This document shows positions 43,431 through 53,125 of a DNA stretch of 64,000 nt, in pieces. The DNA is from Hyphomicrobiales bacterium. GTDB lineage: Bacteria > Pseudomonadota > Alphaproteobacteria > Rhizobiales > Rhizobiaceae. Below the pieces are notes generated by a model. It was not told where the DNA came from, ran no database searches, and saw only the letters and a list, made by a program, of their open reading frames with translations. Location of the stretch: positions 62,001 to 126,000 of the forward strand of contig UCIT01000017.1 in assembly GCA_900472625.1 (NCBI GenBank), given 5' to 3'. The translations under genes and the position numbers were made by a program. The stretch's first letter is position 1. Each line of letters opens with the position of its first letter.

Positions 43431-44489
43431 TTATTCACCCCATGTCCGCTCGAGTACGGCAAGCCAGTTGCCATGCGCGATCTTCGTCAGAGCCTCATCG
43501 TCGTAACCTGATGCCCGCAGAGCGCCGAGCAGGCGCAGCAGCCCGGTGACGTCGCCGATCTTCTTCGAAATGAGCGTGCCGTCGAAATCCGAACCGAGCC
43601 CGACGTGATCGATACCGACGCGTTCGACGAGGTAGTCGACGTGCCGCACCATGAGGGACAGGTCAAGTTCCGTATCGGCCCTCCCTTCCGGATGAAGGAA
43701 CTTAACGCCGAAATTCAACCCGATCAGACCTCCCGTATCGCGAATGGCATCAAGCTGCCGGTCGGTCGCGTTGCGGCTGTGTGGGCAGACGGCAAAGGCG
43801 TTGGAATGGGAGGCGACCAGCGGCACATCCGACATCCGGGCGATATCCCAGAAGCCGGCATCGTTCATATGGGAGAGATCGATCATGATCTTCAGGCGAT
43901 TGCACAACCGAATGAGATCGCGCCCGGCCTCGGTCAGCCCCGGTCCGATATCGGGGCTATGGCCAAACCGGAAGGGCACGCCATGAGCAAATATGTTCGG
44001 CCGGCTCCAGACCGGGCCGAGGGTCCGCAGGCCGGCGGCGTGCAGGACATGGATTATGTCGAGGTCAGGACCCGCGGCCTCAATGCCCTCAATGTGAAAA
44101 ACCGAGGCGAAGCTGCCATTGGCAATCGCCGTGCGGATCTCGGCAACCGACGTGCATATGGAGAAAGCGCCTTCGGACTGTGCCTCGATACGACGCAGAA
44201 GCGCTGCCTGCGCTATCGTCTGATCCACCGCGGATTGCCGCTCCACACGCGGCAGATCGCCGTTGGCATCCTGCTCCCTGCTGGCAGCCGAGACGTATAC
44301 CGCACAAAGACCACCCGCGAGGCCACCGTGTCGCGCACGCGGAAGGTCGATATCCATATTTGTATTGCCGCCGAGGAAGCGGGTCTCGGCACCATCTCGA
44401 CCTTCATGCATCATGCGCGAGAGGATATCGTTATGACCATCGAACACGGGAATATTGACCAGTTCGTCAGCCCTGCTTGTATCCGTCAA
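43431..44489 (-). CDS. Membrane dipeptidase family enzyme (peptidase M19), intact paralogue
   Basis: The 352-aa zinc dipeptidase of the renal dipeptidase family has metal-ligand motifs His19-x-Asp21 (FDGHND), HIEGIE, and histidines in DLSHMN and ASHSNA. The start codon is TTG at 44489, supported by a strong GAGGTGA four bases upstream. These enzymes cleave dipeptides, including those with a C-terminal D-residue. There is no signal peptide, so it is cytoplasmic. Its sequence is close to the pseudogene at 19834-20869 and may replace it. It lies beside but outside the siderophore operon. Confidence 0.85.
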   Translation of the reverse strand: MTDTSRADELVNIPVFDGHNDILSRMMHEGRDGAETRFLGGNTNMDIDLPRARHGGLAGGLCAVYVSAASREQDANGDLPRVERQSAVDQTIAQAALLRRIEAQSEGAFSICTSVAEIRTAIANGSFASVFHIEGIEAAGPDLDIIHVLHAAGLRTLGPVWSRPNIFAHGVPFRFGHSPDIGPGLTEAGRDLIRLCNRLKIMIDLSHMNDAGFWDIARMSDVPLVASHSNAFAVCPHSRNATDRQLDAIRDTGGLIGLNFGVKFLHPEGRADTELDLSLMVRHVDYLVERVGIDHVGLGSDFDGTLISKKIGDVTGLLRLLGALRASGYDDEALTKIAHGNWLAVLERTWGE

Positions 44490-44798
44490 AATATCACCTC
44501 GTCATTATTGGCATGGATGCGGATCGGGATCGCCCCACACCACGGTATAAGCACAGCTGTCGCCAAGTTGGTTCCTAGATAGGCGATTCGGGTCGCGATT
44601 TCATGTCCTGCGACAGCGTGCCCGAAAAACGCTTGCTTGCAGCTGACGGCCTCTCGTTCTTGGCAGTAAGCTGCGACATCGATCGTGCGACCGATGCCGA
44701 TCCGAACGAGATGGCAGCTATGCATCCATATCTATTGGCCAACGACCACGGTGCGGCTAATTGACCTGCTGGGAGGATCGACACGAACGGAGCCCTTG
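44490..44798. other. Intergenic region, no convincing gene
   Basis: This is a 309-bp gap between the divergent dipeptidase and thioesterase genes. A 53-codon open frame at 44604-44763 lacks a ribosome binding site and is not supported. Both promoters presumably lie here. Confidence 0.4.
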
Positions 44799-45212
44799 AT
44801 GGAATTCAGCGCACCTCCCGGTACAGAACTCACCCTTCGTACGCTGGCAATGCCGGCCGATGCAAACCCGGCGGGCGACATTTTCGGCGGCTGGGTGATG
44901 TCGCAGATGGACCTTGCGGCCTTTGTCCGCGCCAATGACATCGCCAAAAGCCGGACGGTGACGGTTGCGGTGCATGAAATCGTCTTCAAGAAACCGGTCA
45001 AGATCGGCGACACGCTTTGCGTCTACACGGCAGTCGAAAAGATTGGCCGTACATCGATCACGCTACGCGTCGAGGCCTGGACGCGCAGGCATTACGAGCA
45101 TTCACGCGAGAAGGTGACGGATGCCGTCTTCGTCATGGTGGCAGTGGACGACGACGGAAAGCCAAGGCCGTTTGCGACGGATGAGACGGCAGCAGAAGCT
45201 GTCGTTCGCTGA
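44799..45212 (+). CDS. Acyl-CoA thioesterase (YciA-like hotdog)
   Basis: The protein (137 aa) has a single hotdog domain with PADANPAGDIFGGWVMSQMDLA, the hallmark helix of YciA/acyl-CoA hydrolases (catalytic Asp in the GDIFGGW segment), and VAVHEIVFKKPVKIGDTL. It hydrolyses acyl-CoAs in the cytoplasm. The start at 44799 has GGAG seven bases upstream; the ORF start at 44685 is not supported. It ends at a strong hairpin. Confidence 0.85.
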   Translation: MEFSAPPGTELTLRTLAMPADANPAGDIFGGWVMSQMDLAAFVRANDIAKSRTVTVAVHEIVFKKPVKIGDTLCVYTAVEKIGRTSITLRVEAWTRRHYEHSREKVTDAVFVMVAVDDDGKPRPFATDETAAEAVVR

Positions 45213-45214
45213 TA

Positions 45215-45236
45215 CCCGGCTAGCAACCTAGCCGGG
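45215..45236. terminator. 9-bp hairpin after the thioesterase gene
   Basis: CCCGGCTAG (45215-45223), loop CAAC, CTAGCCGGG (45228-45236), begins two bases after the stop codon. There is no U-tract, so the intrinsic terminator call is moderate. Confidence 0.6.
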
Positions 45237-45289
45237 ATTGCACCTGAGAGGGCCGACGAAGCGCGAGGGGCAACCACCTCGCGCCATTC

Positions 45290-46492
45290 TCACTCTGCAG
45301 CCACGACACCTGCGCGGGCGGTCAGCCCAATGACGGCAACGCCGAGAAGGGCCGATACGCCTGCGAAAGCGAAGACGCCGGCCGGTCCCTGGGTTTCGAA
45401 GATCAGCCCGCCGAACACAGCGCCGCTGGAGATCGCCAACTGGAAGGTGGTCAGCATCAAGGCGCCGGCACTCTCCGCCTCATCGGATGCCGCCTGCGTG
45501 ACGAAGCTCTGGACACTGACGGGCAAGGCGCCAAAAGCAAGTCCCCACAGAGCTGTTGCGATCACAGAGATGGCAGGGGAAATGCCTGCAAGGGCCAGCA
45601 CAAAGGTCGTCAGCGCAATGCCGCCCGCCGCAAGCGTCATCGCCAGCCGTGTGTTGCGCTCGGCGATCAGACCACCGAGGATATTGCCGACGAAGCCGCC
45701 GATGCCGAACGCCAGCAGGATCGCGGAAATGCCTTCAACATCAAACTGTGGCACCGCTTCGAGAAACGGACGAATGAAAGTGAAGGCCGCGAAATGGCCG
45801 GCCACGACCAGAAGTACGGTCAGCAGGCCGCGACGGATGGCCGGACGGCGCAAGACGGCAGCCATGGTGCCGAGTCCCGCCGGACCGGTGGACGGCATGG
45901 CAGGCAGGGTGAACACCTGTGCGACCAGCGCCACGACGCCGACGACCGCCGCGATATGGAAGGCAAACCGCCAACCGAGAACATCGCCCACCCAGGCGCC
46001 CACCGGAGCCGCACAGACGGTTGCGGCAGACACGCCGGTCATGATGATCGCCATCGCGCGCGGCATCAGCCGCTCCGGCACCAGCCGCATGGCAAGCGCC
46101 AGCGACATCGCCCAGAAGCCACCGAGCCCGATGCCGAGCAGCGCGCGGGATATCAGGAGCATCGGCAGGCCGCTGGCAAAGGCGGCCAGCAGGCTCGACG
46201 CGATCAGCAGCGAAGTCAGACCAAACAGTGCGTAGCGCCGATCGAAGCGGCTGGTGCCGATGACCACGGCAGGACCGGCAACGGCGCCCACCAAGGCTGT
46301 CATCGTCACCGACTGGCCGGCAGCCCCGATGCTGACGCCGAGATCCTGAGACATGGGTGTCAGCAGGCTGGCCGGCAGAAACTCTGCGGTGACAAGGCCA
46401 AAGACCCCGAGTGCAAGCGAGATCACACCGGCCCACGCAGCGGGTACCTTGTCCTTATGTTCGCCTGGTAAATTTGCAGCTTGGGTATTCAT
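45290..46492 (-). CDS. MFS efflux transporter (NepI/AraJ-like, DHA1 type)
   Basis: The 400-aa protein has twelve predicted membrane segments, the GxxxGPxxG-type motif in helix 5 region (VCAAPVGAWVGDVLGWRFAFH) and a central cytoplasmic loop (about 190-205), placing it in the drug:H+ antiporter-1 group. The N-terminus starts MNTQAANLPGEHKDKVPAAW, with GGAGA six bases upstream. It is divergent from a cupin-AraC regulator, the normal partner of such exporters. Exported compound unknown. Confidence 0.85.
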   Translation of the reverse strand: MNTQAANLPGEHKDKVPAAWAGVISLALGVFGLVTAEFLPASLLTPMSQDLGVSIGAAGQSVTMTALVGAVAGPAVVIGTSRFDRRYALFGLTSLLIASSLLAAFASGLPMLLISRALLGIGLGGFWAMSLALAMRLVPERLMPRAMAIIMTGVSAATVCAAPVGAWVGDVLGWRFAFHIAAVVGVVALVAQVFTLPAMPSTGPAGLGTMAAVLRRPAIRRGLLTVLLVVAGHFAAFTFIRPFLEAVPQFDVEGISAILLAFGIGGFVGNILGGLIAERNTRLAMTLAAGGIALTTFVLALAGISPAISVIATALWGLAFGALPVSVQSFVTQAASDEAESAGALMLTTFQLAISSGAVFGGLIFETQGPAGVFAFAGVSALLGVAVIGLTARAGVVAAE

Positions 46493-46518
46493 ATGCCGTC
46501 TCCATGATTAGCGGCATA
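46490..46518 (-). promoter_or_regulatory. Inverted repeat overlapping the MFS start codon
   Basis: TATGCCG (46492-46498) and CGGCATA (46512-46518) are 7-bp perfect arms with 13 bases between. In the MFS mRNA the GGAGA ribosome binding site lies in the loop and the AUG overlaps the 3' arm, so this could also be a DNA operator. Either role is inference. Confidence 0.35.
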
Positions 46519-46600
46519 GGTCTAGACAGAGCGGCTTGGCGTTTCTATGCTGAATAATCCACAAGACATGATCATTCGTCCAAATTCTGAAAGACAGGCC

Positions 46601-47545
46601 ATGACCGATCCTTTGACCGAAATGCTTCGCGGCCTGCGGCTCGACGGCGTCGAATATGGCCGCTGCCAGCCTTCCGCCCCCTGGGCCACGGCCTTTCCGA
46701 CCCAGGACGAAGCGCAGTTTCATTTTCTCGCGACAGGCAGTGCGTTTTTGCAGGCACCGTCCGGCGAATGGCTGGAAATGCGTCCGGGCGATGCGGTGCT
46801 GCTGCCGCGCGGCGACGCGCATGTCGTGGCCAGCCAGCCGGGGCTGACGCCAACGCCTGTCGCCAACTTCCCGCGCAAGGCGGTATGCGATGGCATCATC
46901 GACCTGCAATGCGCATGCTCCGACTCCACAAACCTCCTGTTTTTCGCCGTTATGCGCTTCAACGTCGACAAGAGGCACCCGCTGCTGCAGCTCATGCCGG
47001 ATGTGATGCGCACCAGTGATCTGGCGGTCAGTGAACCTGCAATCCCCGCACTTCTCGACGCCATGGCACGCGAGGTCGAGATGAACCGGGTCGGCGCCGG
47101 CGGCATTCTTTCGCGCCTTGCAGACGTCCTGACGGCCACCATCATCCGGGCCTGGGTGGAGCACGGCTGCGGCGACGCCACCGGCTGGCTTGCTGCCGTG
47201 CGCAATCCCGAGGTCGGGCGGGTGCTGGCTGCGATCCACCTCGATCCGGCCCACGACTGGAGCGTCGAGGAACTCGCGCGCCACATGGGCGCATCGCGCT
47301 CCGGGTTCGCGCAACGCTTCGTCAGCGTGGTCGGCGAGACCCCTGCCCGCTACGTGGCGCGGATGCGGATGCACCAGGCGCACGAGTGGCTGCGCGAGGG
47401 ACAACGCGTGGCGACCGTTGCGGAGCGGCTCGGCTACGAGTCGGAGGCCTCCTTCAGCCGCGCCTTCAAGCGGGTGATCGGCGCATCGCCGAGCCATTTT
47501 CGCGAGCGCGTCAAGCCGCACGCTGCCATCGCGGTGACCGCGTAG
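46601..47545 (+). CDS. AraC family regulator with cupin_6 domain
   Basis: The 314-aa protein starts at 46601. The MTDPLTEMLRGLRLDGVEYGRC N-terminus is typical of cupin_6-AraC proteins, so upstream starts at 46547 and 46568 are not used. The N-terminal cupin (about 20-190) carries GEWLEMRPGDAVLLPRGDAHV. The C-terminal HTH (about 215-305) includes WSVEELARHMGASRSGFAQRF and ERLGYESEASFSRAFKRVIG. It is divergent from the MFS exporter and is its likely regulator. Confidence 0.85.
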   Translation: MTDPLTEMLRGLRLDGVEYGRCQPSAPWATAFPTQDEAQFHFLATGSAFLQAPSGEWLEMRPGDAVLLPRGDAHVVASQPGLTPTPVANFPRKAVCDGIIDLQCACSDSTNLLFFAVMRFNVDKRHPLLQLMPDVMRTSDLAVSEPAIPALLDAMAREVEMNRVGAGGILSRLADVLTATIIRAWVEHGCGDATGWLAAVRNPEVGRVLAAIHLDPAHDWSVEELARHMGASRSGFAQRFVSVVGETPARYVARMRMHQAHEWLREGQRVATVAERLGYESEASFSRAFKRVIGASPSHFRERVKPHAAIAVTA

Positions 47546-47564
47546 CGGCAAGCTGGAGAAGCTA

Positions 47565-50336
47565 TTATGACTTCGCGATCAGGCTTTTCACTCGTCTGGC
47601 GAACGTGTCCATCTGGAACGGCTTCGTCAGCACGTGCATTCCCTGATCGAGATGTCCGTGGTTGAGGACAGCATTTTCGGCATAGCCTGTGATGAACAAC
47701 ACCTCGAGCGCCGGCCGGGCAACGCGCGCGGCATCCGCCAGTTGCCGGCCGTTCATTCCGCCGGGGAGCCCTACATCGGTGATCAGCAGATTGATGATGC
47801 TCGGTGAGTTGAGAATCTTCAGCGCCGACTGTGCATCGGCGGCTTCGATCACCGAATAGCCCAGCTCTTCGAGCTGCTCGGCGGCGACCATCCGGATCAG
47901 CGGTTCGTCATCCACCAGCAGAATGAGTTCGCCGCCATGGGCGCGCGGCGCTTCGCTAAGGCTCGGCGCCGGCTCGTCCGGCTGTTCGTCGCCTGCGTGG
48001 CGGGGAAGATAAATGCAGATCATCGTTCCCTTGTCGATTTCCGAATAGATACGGACTGAACCGCCCGACTGGCCGGCAAAGCCATAGACCATCGACAGAC
48101 CAAGCCCGGTCCCCTGCCCAATCGGCTTGGTCGTAAAGAACGGATCGAAGGCTCGGGCGATGACATCGGCGGACATGCCGGTTCCCGTATCGCTGACGCA
48201 GAGCGACACATACTGGCCCGGTTCGAGGCCACGCTGCAGGCCGGCGCGCTCGTCCATCCATCGGTTGCCGGTCTCGATCGTAACCTTGCCGCCATGCGGC
48301 ATCGCATCCCGGGCGTTGAGGCAGAGGTTGAGCAAGGCATTTTCCAGTTGCCCTGCGTCGACGAAGGTTGTCCAGAGCCCAGCGGCACCGGCCGTCTCAA
48401 GCTCGACGGCCGGTCCCATGCTGCGACTGATCAAGTCGCGCATCCCGTCGATCAAGGTGTTGAGATTGGTCGGCCTCGGATCCAGTGTCTGCCGCCTTGA
48501 AAATGCAAGCAAACGCTGGGTCAATCCGGCGGCCCTTTTAACGGCGGTGGTGGCACCGGTGATGTAGCGATCGATGTCGCCGATCCTGCCCTGCGCGAGT
48601 CGGGTCGACATGATCTCCAGGCTGCCGCCGATGCCGGCCAGGATATTGTTGAAATCATGCGCTAGGCCACCCGTCAGTTGCCCAACCGCCTCCATCTTCT
48701 GCGACTGCCGCAGCGTCTCCTCGATGGCCATCAACTCTGCGGTGCGAAGCTCCACCTTTTCCTCCAGCGTGGCGTTCAGGTTGGCAAGCTCAGCTGCCTG
48801 CGCGCGCGTGTTTTCGATATCGGTATTGGTGCCGATCCAGCTCGTTATGGTGCCTTCGGCATTCAAAACCGGCTCTGCGCGGACGAGAAACCACCTGTAG
48901 GTTCCGTCATGCCCGCGAATGCGGAACGAGGTCTCGTAAACCGCACCGATGTCGATGGAGGAAATCCAGGCGGCATGGGCCGCTTCCCGATCATCGGGAT
49001 GGACGATGCGGCTCCAGTTCGACCCGTCGAGACTGCCCAGCCGCTCGCCGGTGTAGGCGTAGACGCGATCATTGAACCAGTGAAGTTCTCCATTGGCGCC
49101 GCTGGCCCAGACGTGATTGGGGACGGCCTGGGCAAAGGCGCGAAATTGCGCTTCGCTCTCGCGCAACCCGGCTTCGGCGGTCTTGCGTGCGGTGATGTCC
49201 TGAAACAGAACCGCGACCTGCTTTCGGCTCGCCGGTTCGATGCGCACAGCGGCAAGTTCGAGGTAGCGGCCGGTTGCTTCCAGTTCGCGCTCGAACCGGA
49301 TCTGCTCGCCCGTTCGCAGCACGCCACCGTAGCGCTCGACCCAGTCGTCCGCCTCGCTGCCGACCATCTCCCTGAGTTTCTGCCCGACCACATTAGGAAT
49401 GCCGGCGTGGCGCGCGTAGGCGTCATTGGCCTGGACATGAATGTAGTCGCTGAGCGGTCCATGGGGTCCATCGAAGAACTCGATGATGCAGAACCCCTCG
49501 TCGATCGCATCGAACAGCGAGCGGTAGAGTTCCTCGCTTTCCCGCAGCGCCGTCTCGGCGACGGTGCGATCCGTCACATCAGCACCCTCGATGAAGATAC
49601 CGGTGATGGCTCCGTCGCTGTCACGCAGCGGTTGATAGACGAAATCCACATAGCGCTCATTGATCTCACCGCCGCGCACGGCCTGCACGGCATAACGATA
49701 CCCTTGAGCGGAAAACGGTTCCCCCGTGCGGAAGACCTTATCGAGCAACTTAAGGAACCCCTGTTCCACAGCATCCGGAAGCGCATCAGCGACGGTTTTA
49801 CCAACGACGTTGCGGTGGCCGACCAGCCGCTCATACCCTGGATTAACGCGCTCGAAACGATGCTCTGGGCCACGAAGGATCGCCATGAACGTCGGAGCCT
49901 GCTCGAACATCTGCGACAGCTTTTCTCGCTCTGCCGCAAGGTCACGCTGGGCAAAGAATTCCGTCGTCGCATCCCGCACGATCTTGACGAAGCCGATATG
50001 TTTGCGGGCACCGTCACGCAATGGCGTCAATTCGCCCGAAGCCCAGAAGCGCGAACCGTCCGACCGCACCCGCCAACCTTCATTGATAGCTCGGCCGTAT
50101 TCGACCGCAGTTGCCATCTCCTTCTGCAACTGGCCTGCCTGCTGGTCTTCAGCGGTAAATATCCGGCTTAGCAACTGGCCCGACATCTCCTCCCCGGCCC
50201 AGCCCAACACCCGCTCGGCGCCGGAATTCCACTCGGTGACTATACCGTCGAGATCCGTCGCTATGATCGCAAACGATAGGGCGCTGTCGATGATTGCGCG
50301 CATGCGCTCCTGTTCCGTACCCAACCTGCCGTCCAT
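47565..50336 (-). CDS. Hybrid sensor histidine kinase with four PAS domains and a receiver
   Basis: The 923-aa cytoplasmic protein (no membrane segment) has four PAS domains (about 10-125, 145-265, 270-385 and 395-515). They are followed by a HisKA-type segment with the phosphoacceptor H-box GGLAHDFNNIL. The HATPase region includes NLCLNARDAMPHGG, SDTGTGMSADV and GTGLGLSMVYGF. The C-terminal receiver is at about 801-923, with phosphoacceptor Asp near 854 (LLITDVGLPGG) and the KPF lysine. No output protein or cognate regulator is next to it, so the signal and target are unknown. It may detect light, redox or a small molecule, but no cofactor residues are recognised. Confidence 0.85.
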   Translation of the reverse strand: MDGRLGTEQERMRAIIDSALSFAIIATDLDGIVTEWNSGAERVLGWAGEEMSGQLLSRIFTAEDQQAGQLQKEMATAVEYGRAINEGWRVRSDGSRFWASGELTPLRDGARKHIGFVKIVRDATTEFFAQRDLAAEREKLSQMFEQAPTFMAILRGPEHRFERVNPGYERLVGHRNVVGKTVADALPDAVEQGFLKLLDKVFRTGEPFSAQGYRYAVQAVRGGEINERYVDFVYQPLRDSDGAITGIFIEGADVTDRTVAETALRESEELYRSLFDAIDEGFCIIEFFDGPHGPLSDYIHVQANDAYARHAGIPNVVGQKLREMVGSEADDWVERYGGVLRTGEQIRFERELEATGRYLELAAVRIEPASRKQVAVLFQDITARKTAEAGLRESEAQFRAFAQAVPNHVWASGANGELHWFNDRVYAYTGERLGSLDGSNWSRIVHPDDREAAHAAWISSIDIGAVYETSFRIRGHDGTYRWFLVRAEPVLNAEGTITSWIGTNTDIENTRAQAAELANLNATLEEKVELRTAELMAIEETLRQSQKMEAVGQLTGGLAHDFNNILAGIGGSLEIMSTRLAQGRIGDIDRYITGATTAVKRAAGLTQRLLAFSRRQTLDPRPTNLNTLIDGMRDLISRSMGPAVELETAGAAGLWTTFVDAGQLENALLNLCLNARDAMPHGGKVTIETGNRWMDERAGLQRGLEPGQYVSLCVSDTGTGMSADVIARAFDPFFTTKPIGQGTGLGLSMVYGFAGQSGGSVRIYSEIDKGTMICIYLPRHAGDEQPDEPAPSLSEAPRAHGGELILLVDDEPLIRMVAAEQLEELGYSVIEAADAQSALKILNSPSIINLLITDVGLPGGMNGRQLADAARVARPALEVLFITGYAENAVLNHGHLDQGMHVLTKPFQMDTFARRVKSLIAKS

Positions 50337-50542
50337 CACGCGCAGCAGCCCCTCACAATTCTTGGATCATCGTCTGCGGCGAGCCATCCGGTCCGTTGCC
50401 GACAATGCAATATTTGTTGTTTATCAAGAAAAGGAAATATCCTGATCGTCTAAACCTTCAATAGCCCATGAGCTGTCGGAGATGCGGAACAAAAGCCAGC
50501 CTCGCGCGGTTCCGGTTCCGACATCACAAGCAGAGACCGTTC

Positions 50543-53011
50543 ATGGATATTCCAAACTCGACCTACCGCCTGCAGTTTCGTAACGGCATGACTTTCGACA
50601 AGGCCGTCGATATCGTTCCTTATCTCAAGTCTCTCGGCATCAGCCACCTTTACGCCTCGCCGATCTTCACCGCGACGTCGGGATCGACTCACGGCTACGA
50701 CATCACCGATTTCAACGAGATCGATCCAGTGATCGGTGGCCAAGAAGGCTTTGATCGCTTGAGCGCTGCGCTGCAGGATGCCGGCCTCGGGCTGATCCTC
50801 GACATTGTTCCGAACCACATGGCGGCTTCAACGGAAAATGCCTGGTGGGCTGATGTGCTCAAGTTCGGTCGCGAAAGTCGATATGCACGGCATTTCGACA
50901 TCGACTGGAGTGATCGGCTGACGCTGCCGATCCTGGGCAAGCCGTTTGAGGGGGCATTGGCCGACGGCGAAATGAGCCTGCTTCGCGACGCGCGGAGCGG
51001 TGACTGGATGCTCTGCTACTTCGACAATCGCTTCCCCCTGCATCCAGAAAGCACGCTCGACATTTCCGGCGATGGCACGGACAAGGCACTCATATCGCGC
51101 ATTCACGATCTGCAGCCTTACCGGCTGATGTTCTGGCAGGACGCTTCGAAGACGCTGAGCTACCGGCGTTTTTTCGAGGTAACCGGACTTGTCGGTGTCC
51201 GTGTCGAGGACGAAGCGGTCTTTGCCGACAGCCACCGCCTGCTGCTTGAGGTGCTGCGTGTCGGCAAGGTACAGGGATTGCGCCTTGACCACATTGACGG
51301 GTTGGCCGATCCGGCCGTCTATCTCAAACGCCTGCGTGCGGCTGTCGGTCCGCAAACCTTCATCGTCGCTGAAAAGATCCTCGGCCACGATGAAAAGCTG
51401 CCGGAGAGCTGGCCGATCCAGGGCACAACCGGATACGAGTTCATCTCCGCACTCAGCAACCTGTTCATCGATGACCACGGCACCGATGAACTCAAAGCCA
51501 CCTATACTGACATATCACCCGGAACGGCCGATTTTGCAGCAGAGCTTCGCGCCGCAAAAACGCTGATGGTCATGCGCAACTTCGAAGGAGAGACAACGCG
51601 TCTTGTGGAGATCGCGCATTCACTGATCCCATCCATCGACCGACACCTGATTGCCAACGCCATCCTTGAGATGCTGGTCGCCTTTCCAGTCTATCGAACC
51701 TATGGACACGAAGGACAGTGTGAAGCCGCCGATCTGGCTATTATCGAGCAGATCAAAGCAGCCGCAGCGCGGCATGTCACTGACCAGGCAGCACTTGAAG
51801 CGGTTGCCGCCTTGCTTCACGACGGGCCAAAGGCCGAGGAGTTCCAGCGGCGTCTCCAACAGCTGAGCGGCCCTGTCATGGCCAAAGCCATGGAGGACAC
51901 GCTTTTCTATCGCCACAACCTTCTGCTTGCCGCAAACGAAGTGGGTGGCGATCCGGGCGAGCGGCCGGGCGGTGCCGATGTGTTTCACCGGCAAATGCAG
52001 CAAAGGGCAAGCCTCCAGCCACATGGCCTGTCGGCAACCTCCACCCATGATACCAAACGAGGCGAGGATTCTCGCGCGCGCCTCTATGCCCTCAGCGAGG
52101 AACCAGATACGTGGCGCCGTGGCTTCCAGCGCTGGCATGAGATGAACCGACATCATCTCGTCGACCTGCCCGGCGGCCTGACGCCGGACAGCAATGTCGC
52201 GTGGATGCTCTATCAGGCTCTCGCCGGCATTTGGCCGGAAGAGTTCCGGGACGGCGCGGCCGAATCGCTCGGCGAGCGCTTCGTGGCCTACGCCGAAAAG
52301 GCCGTGCGCGAAGCCAAGCTCGAGACCAGTTGGGACGCGCCGCACCAGCAATACGAAGACGCTGTAAAGACATATGCCGCGGCGCTGACCGCTTCCGCCA
52401 GCCTGACGTTTCACGAAGACTTCGCCGAAGTCATGAAGCCGATCGCGGCCGCCGGATATCTCAACAGTCTCTCGCAGACGCTGATAAAGCTGACTGCTCC
52501 CGGCATCCCGGATCTCTACCAGGGGACTGAAGCCGTCGATTTCAGCCTCGTCGACCCGGACAACCGACGCGCCATCGACTTCAATCAGCTGGCGCACATG
52601 CTCACCTCAACCGCGCCGACATCGCAGCTGACCGTTCCGGCGCTGAAGCAGCGTATCGTGAAGATCGCTCTGGATCTCCGAAACCGTGATCCGGTGCTGT
52701 TTTCTCACGGTAAATACGTTCCTTTAGAGATAATCGGCCGCCACAAGGCCCACGCCGTCGCTTACGCTCGCGAGCTTGATGGACATTACGCGATCAGCGT
52801 AGCACCGAGGATGATGCTCGGACGGCTCGAACCGGGTGCGCTTTTCGCCTCCCCCGAATTCTGGGACGGCACGGCCATTGCCCCGCCCACGGCACTTCGG
52901 GGCCGGAAACGCGATCTGATTACCGGACACGAGGTCGATACCGGCGAGACGATCCCGCTTTCGCATCTGCTCGGTCGACAGCCGGTGGCGCTCCTCGAAC
53001 CCACGGACTGA
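50543..53011 (+). CDS. treY: Maltooligosyl trehalose synthase (TreY)
   Basis: The 822-aa protein is of the GH13 family. The N-terminus NSTYRLQFRNGMTFDKAVDI and ISHLYASPIFTATSGSTHGYD are TreY signatures. Catalytic residues sit in LRLDHIDGL (nucleophile Asp) and FIVAEKILGHDEKLP (acid Glu), and ATSTHDTKRGEDSRARLYAL is the family-specific region. It converts the reducing end of maltooligosaccharide into a trehalose unit. It is followed by treZ, which completes release. No glycogen-debranching treX is next to it. The start at 50543 is the first ATG in the family frame. Confidence 0.95.
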   Translation: MDIPNSTYRLQFRNGMTFDKAVDIVPYLKSLGISHLYASPIFTATSGSTHGYDITDFNEIDPVIGGQEGFDRLSAALQDAGLGLILDIVPNHMAASTENAWWADVLKFGRESRYARHFDIDWSDRLTLPILGKPFEGALADGEMSLLRDARSGDWMLCYFDNRFPLHPESTLDISGDGTDKALISRIHDLQPYRLMFWQDASKTLSYRRFFEVTGLVGVRVEDEAVFADSHRLLLEVLRVGKVQGLRLDHIDGLADPAVYLKRLRAAVGPQTFIVAEKILGHDEKLPESWPIQGTTGYEFISALSNLFIDDHGTDELKATYTDISPGTADFAAELRAAKTLMVMRNFEGETTRLVEIAHSLIPSIDRHLIANAILEMLVAFPVYRTYGHEGQCEAADLAIIEQIKAAAARHVTDQAALEAVAALLHDGPKAEEFQRRLQQLSGPVMAKAMEDTLFYRHNLLLAANEVGGDPGERPGGADVFHRQMQQRASLQPHGLSATSTHDTKRGEDSRARLYALSEEPDTWRRGFQRWHEMNRHHLVDLPGGLTPDSNVAWMLYQALAGIWPEEFRDGAAESLGERFVAYAEKAVREAKLETSWDAPHQQYEDAVKTYAAALTASASLTFHEDFAEVMKPIAAAGYLNSLSQTLIKLTAPGIPDLYQGTEAVDFSLVDPDNRRAIDFNQLAHMLTSTAPTSQLTVPALKQRIVKIALDLRNRDPVLFSHGKYVPLEIIGRHKAHAVAYARELDGHYAISVAPRMMLGRLEPGALFASPEFWDGTAIAPPTALRGRKRDLITGHEVDTGETIPLSHLLGRQPVALLEPTD

Positions 53012-53125
53012 CCGACGCTAGCTTGACGATCGCCAAAAACGTTTACCCCAACGACGCTTCGTCGGCGAACTTTCCGGCATCGAGCGCGTTTACAGCAGCC
53101 TGCCAATTTCATCGGAAGACTTCGC

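Noticed and set aside
44604..44763. 53-codon open frame upstream of the thioesterase
   Set aside because: No ribosome binding site, odd composition, and it overlaps the probable promoter region.
48678..50171. Plus-strand open frame of 497 codons
   Set aside because: Entirely antisense to the histidine kinase, whose domains are clear on the other strand.
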